From: Candidatus Merdivicinus faecavium
GTDB lineage: Bacteria > Bacillota > Clostridia > Oscillospirales > Ruminococcaceae
NCBI GenBank assembly: GCA_018716285.1
Contig: DVKD01000044.1
Span: 1-59,209 of the forward strand
Direction: 5' to 3'
DNA: 59,209 nt
Shown piece after piece: positions 16,949-24,186 of this stretch; the first letter of the stretch is position 1; the number at the start of each line of letters is the position of its first letter. The notes beneath the pieces are model-generated. The model saw only the letters and a list, made by a program, of their open reading frames with translations, had not been told where the DNA came from and made no database searches. The translations under genes were made by a program, and so were the position numbers.

Positions 16949-18697
16949 TTATTTCACCTCCGCGAGCTTGCGATCGATCAGCGGATAGTACTCCTGAAGC
17001 TTCTCGAGCTGGTTGTTGGGAACGTTATACTTCATCTTGATGATGTCATCGGCAATGCCTGTTTTGGTAATCAGAGAAACGGGGATGCCGGACTTGGTCA
17101 GCTTTATGGCGCTGTCGTAGAAGTAGAGGATGACCTGCATCATGCCCAGCTGCTTTTCCAGCGGGACGTAGGTGTCTTCGGCGTGGAAGGCGTTCTGCTG
17201 AAGGAAGCCGACTCGGATGAGGCGTGCAGCTTCGAGCACCAGCTTCTGATCCTCGGGGAGGACGTCGGCGCCGATGAGCTTGACGATCTCCATGAGCCGC
17301 GCCTCTTCGGCCAGGATATTGGAGAGCCGCTGGCGGCAGTCCATAAACGCTTCGCCGTAACGCTCGCGATAGTAGGGAGCGAGCTCGTCGAGGTATTCGC
17401 TGTAGCTGGTGTTCCAGTTGATGGCCGGATAGTGGCGCGCATAAGCGAGGCTCTTATCAAGGGCCCAGAAGGCGCGGACGAAGCGCTTGGTGTTCTGGGT
17501 GACCGGCTCGGAGAAGTCGGAGCCCTGCGGCGAAACCGCGCCGATGATGGTGACCGAACCCTCGCTGCCGTTTAAGTTGACCATATAGCCCGCGCGTTCG
17601 TAGAATTCGGCGAGACGGGAGGGCAGATAGGCCGGGAAGCCTTCCTCGGCGGGCATTTCCTCCAGACGGCCGGAAATTTCGCGGAGCGCTTCCGCCCACC
17701 GGGAGGTCGAGTCGGCCATAATGGCGACGTGGTAGCCCATATCGCGGTAATATTCCGCCAGGGTGATGCCGGTGTAAATGGATGCCTCACGGGCGGCAAC
17801 CGGCATGTTGGAGGTATTGGCGATGAGGATGGTGCGGTCGGTCATGGCGCGCCCCGACTTGGGGTCGATGAGCTCCCGGAATTCCTCGAGGACCTGGGTC
17901 ATTTCGTTGCCGCGCTCGCCGCAGCCGATGTAGACGATGATATCGGCGTCGCACCATTTGGCGAGCTGATGCTGGGTCATGGTTTTGCCGGTGCCGAAAC
18001 CGCCGGGAATTGCGGCGGTGCCGCCCTTCGCGATGGGAATCAGAGTATCGATGACTCGCTGGCCGGTAATAAGGGGACGGTCGATGGGAAGGCGCTTCGA
18101 AACAGGGCGCGGCGTCCGAATCGGCCATTTCTGGAGCAGGGTCAGCGCGACTTCCCGCCCGTCGTCGGTCCGCAGGCGGGCGACGGTATCGTTTACCGTA
18201 TACGCACCGTCCGGCTCGACCGAAATGATTTCCCCGGCAAGGCCGGGAGCCAGCATGCATTTATGCAGGATGGCCGGGGTCTCGGGGCAGGTGGCGTAGA
18301 CCGTGCCCTCCCCTACCCGGTCGCCCGGATGCACAGTCAGGGTAACGGTATATTTTTTCTCCAGGTCGACCGGAGAGACGCTGACGCCTTCCCCGATAAA
18401 CGCGCCGGACTGTGCGGCGATGTCCATCAGCGGACGCTGGATGCCGTCGTAAATATTGGTGAGCAGCCCCGGCCCCAGGGTGACCGAAAGGGGCGCGCCG
18501 GATCCTTCGACCGGCTCGCCGGGCTTTAAGCCGGTGGTGGATTCGTAGACCTGGATGGTAGTCGCCTGCTCGTTGATGCCGATGACCTCGCCGATCAGCC
18601 GCTTATTGCCGACGTAGACCATCTCCATCATTGAGAAGTCACGGGTATTCCGGACCTTGACAACCGGTCCGTTGATCGAAAATACGGTGTTAGGCAA
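16949..18697 (-). CDS. ntpA: V-type ATPase catalytic subunit A
   Basis: The 582-residue catalytic subunit contains the family-specific non-homologous insert (about 110-185). Walker A is GGFGTGKTMT, followed by VYIGCGERGNEM, the catalytic GER glutamate. DSTSRWAEALREISGRLEEMPAEEG is the Walker B and downstream signature. It hydrolyses ATP in the A3B3 head or makes it when the ion gradient runs in reverse. The first 8 nt overlap the end of the subunit E gene. Confidence 0.97.
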   Translation of the reverse strand: MPNTVFSINGPVVKVRNTRDFSMMEMVYVGNKRLIGEVIGINEQATTIQVYESTTGLKPGEPVEGSGAPLSVTLGPGLLTNIYDGIQRPLMDIAAQSGAFIGEGVSVSPVDLEKKYTVTLTVHPGDRVGEGTVYATCPETPAILHKCMLAPGLAGEIISVEPDGAYTVNDTVARLRTDDGREVALTLLQKWPIRTPRPVSKRLPIDRPLITGQRVIDTLIPIAKGGTAAIPGGFGTGKTMTQHQLAKWCDADIIVYIGCGERGNEMTQVLEEFRELIDPKSGRAMTDRTILIANTSNMPVAAREASIYTGITLAEYYRDMGYHVAIMADSTSRWAEALREISGRLEEMPAEEGFPAYLPSRLAEFYERAGYMVNLNGSEGSVTIIGAVSPQGSDFSEPVTQNTKRFVRAFWALDKSLAYARHYPAINWNTSYSEYLDELAPYYRERYGEAFMDCRQRLSNILAEEARLMEIVKLIGADVLPEDQKLVLEAARLIRVGFLQQNAFHAEDTYVPLEKQLGMMQVILYFYDSAIKLTKSGIPVSLITKTGIADDIIKMKYNVPNNQLEKLQEYYPLIDRKLAEVK

Positions 18698-19286
18698 TCG
18701 TCCCCACTCCTTCCATCTGGCTGAGATCGCCCTTGCCGGAGGTATAGAACGCCTCTTCGGCGGCTTTCAGGCGGCTGTCGAGCGTCTGGTCGTCGTAGCT
18801 GTGGCCGGATTCATCCACAAAGATGAGGCCGCCCAGACGGATCTGGTCGGACGCCTCGGCAGAGACGCCCATATCGCGCAGCACTTCGAGGTCCTCCGCC
18901 CGTGCGAGAACACGGACGCTGGAGGAGTGGTCGCGGCCCTTCAGAAGCCCCGACAGGAACTCCCGGTAGGCAGGCGTCTCTGTAAAGGCGGAAAGCTTGT
19001 CAGCAGCTTTTTGAAAGAGCTGTTCGGTCAATTTCTTGCGGCGGAACAGTACCTGCTGGCGGGCATTCAGCTTTTCACGGGTGATTTCGCGGGCAAAATC
19101 GGCCCGGATCTCAGCCGCCTGGCGCTGGATCTGATCGTAGGCGCGCTGGAGTTCGGCCTCCTTTACATCGCCCAGCTTTTCTTCCTTATAGCTGTCCACT
19201 TCCGCGAGGAGTTGGGCAGCCTTTGTTTCCATTTCGGAAAAGACCGCCTTCTGGAAGCGGGCCAGTTTTTCATTGTCATTGGGCAT
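18690..19286 (-). CDS. ntpE: V-type ATPase subunit E (peripheral stalk)
   Basis: The 198-residue protein has a long helical N-terminal half rich in Lys/Glu/Ala (VFSEMETKAAQLLAEVDSYKEEK) and a globular C-terminal end with GGLIFVDESGHSYDDQTLDSRL, typical of subunit E. It pairs with subunit G/H to form the stator stalk. An AAGGAGGGC ribosome binding site precedes the ATG. Confidence 0.93.
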   Translation of the reverse strand: MPNDNEKLARFQKAVFSEMETKAAQLLAEVDSYKEEKLGDVKEAELQRAYDQIQRQAAEIRADFAREITREKLNARQQVLFRRKKLTEQLFQKAADKLSAFTETPAYREFLSGLLKGRDHSSSVRVLARAEDLEVLRDMGVSAEASDQIRLGGLIFVDESGHSYDDQTLDSRLKAAEEAFYTSGKGDLSQMEGVGTIA

Positions 19287-19323
19287 GGAAAGCCCTCCTT
19301 GCTATCAAAATGCGGAAAATAGG

Positions 19324-19632
19324 TCAGATTTTGATGCCGACCGCTTCCTGGATATAGGTGGTAATGGAATCCCCGATCGAGGAATCGCCGTGACGGTCGG
19401 GGATTTCCACAATAAGGGGGCGCTGGCGGTTGAGCTTGATGTCATAGACCAGGTCCCGGGAAATCGAGATCAGTTTCCGGGTCATGAGAATGATCCCGAT
19501 ATCTTTATCCTCGATCAGCCGGGCAAGCTCCCGCGCGACCTCCTCGTACTCGTGTACGACGACCCCTTCGATGCCGGCAAGGCGCATCCCGACGCAGGTG
19601 TCGTTGTTGTCGCTGATTACAAACATCCGCAT
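19324..19632 (-). CDS. V-type ATPase subunit F
   Basis: The 102-residue alpha/beta protein opens with MRMFVISDNNDTCVGMRLAGI and ends with a basic and aliphatic helix, matching subunit F of the rotor. It binds subunit D at the base of the shaft. A strong AAAGGAGGT site precedes the ATG at 19632. Confidence 0.93.
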   Translation of the reverse strand: MRMFVISDNNDTCVGMRLAGIEGVVVHEYEEVARELARLIEDKDIGIILMTRKLISISRDLVYDIKLNRQRPLIVEIPDRHGDSSIGDSITTYIQEAVGIKI

Positions 19633-19672
19633 AGCGGTACCTCCTTTGCCGCGGATCGGCTCATTTAGCTGA

Positions 19673-20104
19673 TTAGATGTTGTTCAGGATCAGGATGGAG
19701 ATCAGCAGACCGTAGATGGCGATACCTTCACCCAGAACGACGAAGATCAGTGCTTTCGCAAAGACCTTGGGGTCCTCGCTGACCGCGCCGATGGCGGCGG
19801 GAGCGCCCGCAGCAACAGCGATACCGGCGCCGACGCAGGCGAGACCGGTTACAAGAGCAGCCGCGATGTAGCCGAGGCCGGCGCTGCTGGAAGCGACGGC
19901 AGCGGTGGTTTCAGCAGCCGAAACGAGGCCGCCGACCGGCACCAGGACGGCCAGCAGGCAGACGCCGAAGAAGGCGGAGAGGTTTAAGATGACGTTGCGT
20001 TTGACCTTTTTGCCGCTGACAGCGCCCTTAAAGAGCGGGATAAGCGGAGCGGCGACGAGAAGCAGGGCGATCAGGGGCAGGATAAAAAGCAGTGCGGTTT
20101 TCAT
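19673..20104 (-). CDS. ntpK: V-type ATPase membrane rotor subunit K (c-ring)
   Basis: The 143-residue, four-helix proteolipid is made of two hairpins. Only the second hairpin carries the ion-binding carboxylate (VVLGEGIAIYGLLIS). The first is degenerate and lacks one, as in other bacterial four-helix K subunits. The third helix reads GAGIAVAAGAPAAIGA, closer to proton-type c subunits than to the Na+-type GIAQG motif. It forms the rotating membrane ring. GGAGGAATT precedes the ATG. Confidence 0.94.
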   Translation of the reverse strand: MKTALLFILPLIALLLVAAPLIPLFKGAVSGKKVKRNVILNLSAFFGVCLLAVLVPVGGLVSAAETTAAVASSSAGLGYIAAALVTGLACVGAGIAVAAGAPAAIGAVSEDPKVFAKALIFVVLGEGIAIYGLLISILILNNI

Positions 20105-20136
20105 GATAATTCCTCCAATTGATAGATAGGTTTGTC

Positions 20137-22077
20137 TCAGCGCTCCGGCTTATAGCTGATGGCGGCAGGCTGATAGGGCTTGCCATCCCCGGTATAGAAG
20201 CGGCTGAAAATCTCATAGAATTCAAGGCGGAGCACCTGGATCCCAACGATCAGGCCCTCCAGACACATGACGAAGATGTTGCCGAAGATGAGGACGACGA
20301 CGCTTCCCGCGCCGCTCATCATCTCGCTTAAGGAGAGCACGACCGTCATCATGCCTGCATGGGAGAGGATAAACCCGCCGACACGCAGGAAGCTCATGGT
20401 GTTGGAGACGTAGCTCAGCACGTATTCAAACAGCTCAAAGAAATTCTCCATAATGAAGGAGCCGATGCCATCCTCGGGTTTGATATTCTTGTGCTTCTGG
20501 CAGAGCTTGGTCAGCGGCTCTTTGAAGAAGATACAGAGAAGCGGGATGACAATCACAATGATGATGAAGGCCGGATTCAGCACGTTGACATTGAAAAGCA
20601 TCAGCAGGGCGGCCGCGATCACCGCGCCGAGATAGACGGTCAGGCCGGCGATACCGTTCTGGCTGAAGACAGCCTTTTCGATATTCCGGTACTTGAATCC
20701 GAGGTAGATGTTGATAATCATGGCAATCGCGATGGCACAGACGCCGACGCCGATCGCGCCGATCAGCAGCATGTTCGTTGTATTGCTGTCGAAAACTTCA
20801 ATGGGTTTTTCCGCAAATCCCATCGCGCGGAAAACCGGATCGAGCAGGTGCTCAAGGCCGAAAACCGAGCCATAGGCAAATCCGAAGACCATGCTCGAAA
20901 TGCCGAGCCGCAGCATGATCCGTCCGAAGTCCATCTTTTTCCAGGCCGCGAGGATGCCGCCGATCAGGGCAATGACAAATCCCTGCCCCAGATCGCCGAA
21001 CATGATGCCGAAGATCAGGGTATAGGTGATGGAAACCAGCAGCGTCGGGTCAAAGTCGCGGTAGCCCGGAGTGCCGTACATTTCGACAAACATCTGGAAG
21101 GGTTTCGCGAACCGGCTGTTTTTGAGCCGGGTCGGCGGCGTAAGGGTCGGGTTGGCGTCGTCCGGCTGGAAAACGCAGGAAACGGTTTCCAGGCTGTCCA
21201 TCGTCTCAGAGAAGCGCTTCTCCTCCGAAGCCGGGACAAATCCCTCGAGATAAAACCGGTTGTTGACTGAAGCTACATATTTGCGGAGGCTGTAGACATC
21301 GGACGCCGCTTTTAAGACTGTGAAGCAGCGGTTGAGCGTCTCCGCTTCGGATTCCTTGATTCCGGAGATCTCCGCGTGCAGCTCCTTGAGCCGGGCTTTA
21401 TACTCGGCAATCTTTTTCTCAAGGCCGGCAATCGCCTCTTCCGGGGTATTGTGGACGTAATCTGGCACCCGGATCCGCTCAAAATAGAGGGATTTGAAGA
21501 TATCGTCGATGACAGTTATCTTGGAAACCGGGGCAAAATACACACCCCAGTAGAAGTCGTCATCGTGATCAAAGGCAAAGAAGAAAAAGGTCTTGTTGTC
21601 ATAAAAGGCAAGCTTCGGGTAACTGTCTGCCGGCAGGCGGCCAAACCGCACCTTGACGTACTTCATGGAAAAAATATCGTCAAAATTCACATCCAGGCCG
21701 TTCAGATGGCGGATCTGGATGAGGGCCTGTTCCATAAGGTCGGTCCGTTCCTTCTTTTCCCGCCTTTCGGCAGCAAGACCGGAGACGCGGGCCTGTACCC
21801 GTTCCAGCTCCTCCTCCGCCTTTTCGCAGGTGAAGTCCTGCGGAAGGTCTGCACGCTCGAGGGAGGCATGGACGTCTTCGGCGAGATCGTAGAGCTTTTT
21901 GAGCGGCTGGGTATAGGGGTTCTCGCTTGAAACAGAGGTAAAGCCGCTGGATTTGTCCAGCGTGCTGGCCGCCATTTCGGGGGCGAAAACTTCGCTTTGG
22001 ATACACCGCAGCAGCGTTTCATCCAAGTCGGACATATTGCCGACAAGATTTACCAGCCGCATTTTTTCAATAGACAT
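20137..22077 (-). CDS. ntpI: V-type ATPase subunit I (membrane stator)
   Basis: About 646 residues. The N-terminal cytosolic half (about 1-330) carries coiled coils. The C-terminal half has about seven to eight membrane helices, including FGIMFGDLGQGFVIAL and YVSNTMSFLRVGGFILSHAG, which holds the essential half-channel Arg. It is the equivalent of eukaryotic subunit a and provides the ion path at the ring. The ATG at 22077 (MSIEKMRLVNLVG) fits the family start better than the GTG 18 nt upstream, though the ribosome binding site AGAAGG is placed between them. Confidence 0.94.
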   Translation of the reverse strand: MSIEKMRLVNLVGNMSDLDETLLRCIQSEVFAPEMAASTLDKSSGFTSVSSENPYTQPLKKLYDLAEDVHASLERADLPQDFTCEKAEEELERVQARVSGLAAERREKKERTDLMEQALIQIRHLNGLDVNFDDIFSMKYVKVRFGRLPADSYPKLAFYDNKTFFFFAFDHDDDFYWGVYFAPVSKITVIDDIFKSLYFERIRVPDYVHNTPEEAIAGLEKKIAEYKARLKELHAEISGIKESEAETLNRCFTVLKAASDVYSLRKYVASVNNRFYLEGFVPASEEKRFSETMDSLETVSCVFQPDDANPTLTPPTRLKNSRFAKPFQMFVEMYGTPGYRDFDPTLLVSITYTLIFGIMFGDLGQGFVIALIGGILAAWKKMDFGRIMLRLGISSMVFGFAYGSVFGLEHLLDPVFRAMGFAEKPIEVFDSNTTNMLLIGAIGVGVCAIAIAMIINIYLGFKYRNIEKAVFSQNGIAGLTVYLGAVIAAALLMLFNVNVLNPAFIIIVIVIPLLCIFFKEPLTKLCQKHKNIKPEDGIGSFIMENFFELFEYVLSYVSNTMSFLRVGGFILSHAGMMTVVLSLSEMMSGAGSVVVLIFGNIFVMCLEGLIVGIQVLRLEFYEIFSRFYTGDGKPYQPAAISYKPER

Positions 22078-22128
22078 ATCTGGGTAGCACCACACCTTCT
22101 GTATAATAAGTCAGGGTTATCCGGGCGG

Positions 22129-23154
22129 TCAGAGGATCAGCATCGCAAGGATTTCCTCCTGCGGGAGCTGGTAGCGGACGCCCTCGATTACGGTGATAAT
22201 ATTCTGCACCTCTATGCGCCTGAGGGTAAGAAAGGTATACATGGCAACCGGCGCGCTGGTCGTAAAACGCAGCTGCTTCTGTTCGAGATGCGCCATATTG
22301 CGGTTGATAAAGAGCTCGATGCCGTCTTCCTCGGAAACGTTCCCGCCGTCCGGCGTGAGCGCCCGGCACATCCCGGCAAAATCCTCAGCCGCCAGCAGCG
22401 CTTCCATCTGATTTTTTTTCAAGCGCCAGGCGTATGGGTAAAGGTGTGCGCGGATTTGTTCGGAAGACGCATGGAAATAAAGCTTCATCCGGAAAATGGT
22501 CTGGATGTTGACCGCTTCGATTTCGCTGGAAACTACCTCGAGCAGCTCTTTGCGGGTGCTCCCGGAAAACTGACTGCGGATGGTATCGGTCAGATAACGG
22601 TAGTAGTAGCTGTAAAGCGCGTACTCGCAGTCCAGGATGTGGATCGAGCGGATATCCTGCCCTGCAAACCGTGAGAGGATCGCAGGATAGGGCGTATGCG
22701 GCATACAGTCAATCATCTCAGCCACCGTCCTGGTCCGCGCAAGGTCCATCAGCGGGAAGGAAGTCCGCCCCAGCATATAGGAGGGCAGATCCACAACAAA
22801 ATCGGTCTGCTCCCCCGACTGGAGAAGGATAATCCGCCGCAGGATCTCCCGGATTTCGACCTGGACGATGATGAAATCGTAGAAATCCTTGCCGGAAAAG
22901 TCATACCGGCGAAGGTTGGAATACTGATAAAAGAGGTCTTTTTTCAGCAGCGCCTCAAGCTGTCCGCGATGGATGGCCGACTCTTCGATGTGCCGCAGCA
23001 CGCCGGCATAGGAAGGAGTTGCTTTCAGCAGCGCCGCAACTTCTCCGACGTCGCGCCTGCGCGCCATCTGAGCGTAATCCGCCGCGGTCAGCCTCCGTCC
23101 CAGAATCGCCCGGATTTTTGCAAGGATGGCGTTGCTGGAGCAGGAACTGAGCAT
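22129..23154 (-). CDS. ntpC: V-type ATPase subunit C (V0d/AC39-like)
   Basis: The 341-residue helical, funnel-shaped subunit caps the membrane ring and sockets the central stalk. Family features include NAILAKIRAILGRRLTAADY at the N-terminus, repeated short tripartite helical units, and a C-terminal segment with LTLRRIEVQNIITVIEGVRY that is highly typical of AC39 proteins. GAAAGGGGG precedes the ATG. The gene lies between G/H and I, rather than between E and F as in many clostridial operons. Confidence 0.93.
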   Translation of the reverse strand: MLSSCSSNAILAKIRAILGRRLTAADYAQMARRRDVGEVAALLKATPSYAGVLRHIEESAIHRGQLEALLKKDLFYQYSNLRRYDFSGKDFYDFIIVQVEIREILRRIILLQSGEQTDFVVDLPSYMLGRTSFPLMDLARTRTVAEMIDCMPHTPYPAILSRFAGQDIRSIHILDCEYALYSYYYRYLTDTIRSQFSGSTRKELLEVVSSEIEAVNIQTIFRMKLYFHASSEQIRAHLYPYAWRLKKNQMEALLAAEDFAGMCRALTPDGGNVSEEDGIELFINRNMAHLEQKQLRFTTSAPVAMYTFLTLRRIEVQNIITVIEGVRYQLPQEEILAMLIL

Positions 23155-23187
23155 AGAGTGCCCCCTTTCTCGAAATAAACGGAATTG

Positions 23188-23499
23188 TCAGGCACTGAAC
23201 ACAGCCTGCAGGATCTCGTCGAGCCATTGCGGCTCTTTCTCGGCAAAGACCTGTGTGAGGGCCGCCGTCTGTGCATCCGCCTGCTTGCGAATAGCGGCGA
23301 TGTTTTCCTGCGCGGCTTCTTTCTCCGTTTTGCGGATCATTTCAATTTTGCTGGCAGAGTGGCTGCGAAGCTTTTCTGTCTCCTCTCCTGCTTCCTTATC
23401 AACCTCGGCGATGAGCGCTTCGCGCTTCTGGCGGGCTTCCTCCATCTTTTTCTGCGCCTCGGCGTCGATTTGCAGGATCTGTCGAATGATCTTGTCCAT
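23188..23499 (-). CDS. V-type ATPase subunit G/H (peripheral stalk)
   Basis: The 103-residue, wholly helical coiled-coil protein (KIIRQILQIDAEAQKKMEEA, then Ala/Glu/Lys heptads) is the expected stator partner of subunit E. The start at 23499 is set by an excellent AGAGGAGGTG site 7 nt upstream; an in-frame Met codon nine residues earlier has none. It is the first gene of the operon, about 36 nt after the promoter. Confidence 0.88.
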   Translation of the reverse strand: MDKIIRQILQIDAEAQKKMEEARQKREALIAEVDKEAGEETEKLRSHSASKIEMIRKTEKEAAQENIAAIRKQADAQTAALTQVFAEKEPQWLDEILQAVFSA

Positions 23500-23534
23500 A
23501 ACACTGCACCTCCTCTGGTTCTGCAATCTCTAAT

Positions 23535-23563
23535 AGAATACAACAAATTCGCCAAATTTTCAA
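23535..23563 (-). promoter_or_regulatory. Promoter of the V-ATPase operon
   Basis: TTGAAA (23558-23563) and TATTCT (23535-23540) are spaced by 17 nt on the minus strand, in an AT-rich 200-nt divergent region. Confidence 0.75.
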
Positions 23564-23690
23564 TGGTGTAATTGTGCGAAGATTTGTCACGAAACAAGTT
23601 GTTTTTGAGAAAGGATAAACAAATTGATGTTTTGATATAAATGTCATTGAAAAAAATTATAGATCTTTCTCCTGAATCTGAAAAATCCCC

Positions 23691-23741
23691 TTGACATTTC
23701 AGAGGGAGAGTAGTAAACTGAATACATGAACAATTGCTCAT
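23691..23741 (+). promoter_or_regulatory. Promoter with ArsR/SmtB-type operator
   Basis: TTGACA (23691-23696) and TAAACT (23714-23719) have 17-nt spacing. Starting at the expected transcription start is the near-perfect palindrome ATGAACAATTGCTCAT (23726-23741), a typical SmtB/CadC-family operator. The repressor encoded next would block its own promoter until metal binds. Confidence 0.85.
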
Positions 23742-23779
23742 ATGTTTATGATTTATGTTTTCAGAAAGGAGACCATCCC

Positions 23780-24163
23780 ATGAACAGCATGGAAGCAAGC
23801 CAGGCGCCGGTTGAGATCTGCGGGGAGCTCCACTGCCACGAGGCAGCGATCCAGGACGCTGAGCTCCGGATGCCGGACGACGATATCCTATTCGAGGCCA
23901 GCGAATTCTTCAAAGCCTTTTCCGACTCAAGCCGCCTGAAAATTATTGCCGCCCTGGTCGCGCGGGAACTCTGCGTCTGCGACATCTGCGAAATCGTGGG
24001 GCAGTCCCAGTCGGCCGTCTCCCACCAGATGCGGGTGCTGCGGGCGGCGCGGATTGTCAAGTCCCGCAGGGACGGCAAGCAGGTCTTTTACAGCATTGAC
24101 GACGCGCACATCTCCGAGATCCTGCACACCACCATCTTCCATTTAAACGAAAACGCCAAATAG
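23780..24163 (+). CDS. CadC/SmtB-type metal-sensing ArsR repressor
   Basis: The 127-residue winged-helix repressor has its recognition helix at QSQSAVSHQMRVLR. Both known metal sites of the CadC type are present. Cys65 and Cys67 in ELCVCD, plus N-terminal Cys14/Cys19, form the alpha3N soft-metal site. Asp108, His110, His121 and Glu124 reproduce the SmtB alpha5 zinc site spacing exactly. It likely senses Cd/Pb/Zn and controls itself and the P1B ATPase 23 nt downstream. The ATG at 23780 is chosen from AAAGGAG 9 nt upstream. CadA-type naming would be cadC. Confidence 0.92.
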   Translation: MNSMEASQAPVEICGELHCHEAAIQDAELRMPDDDILFEASEFFKAFSDSSRLKIIAALVARELCVCDICEIVGQSQSAVSHQMRVLRAARIVKSRRDGKQVFYSIDDAHISEILHTTIFHLNENAK

Positions 24164-24186
24164 ATCACAGACTGGAGGCTTTTACG

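Noticed and set aside
17729-18529. A 266-codon open frame opposite V-ATPase subunit A
   Set aside because: Antisense shadow of a highly conserved catalytic subunit.
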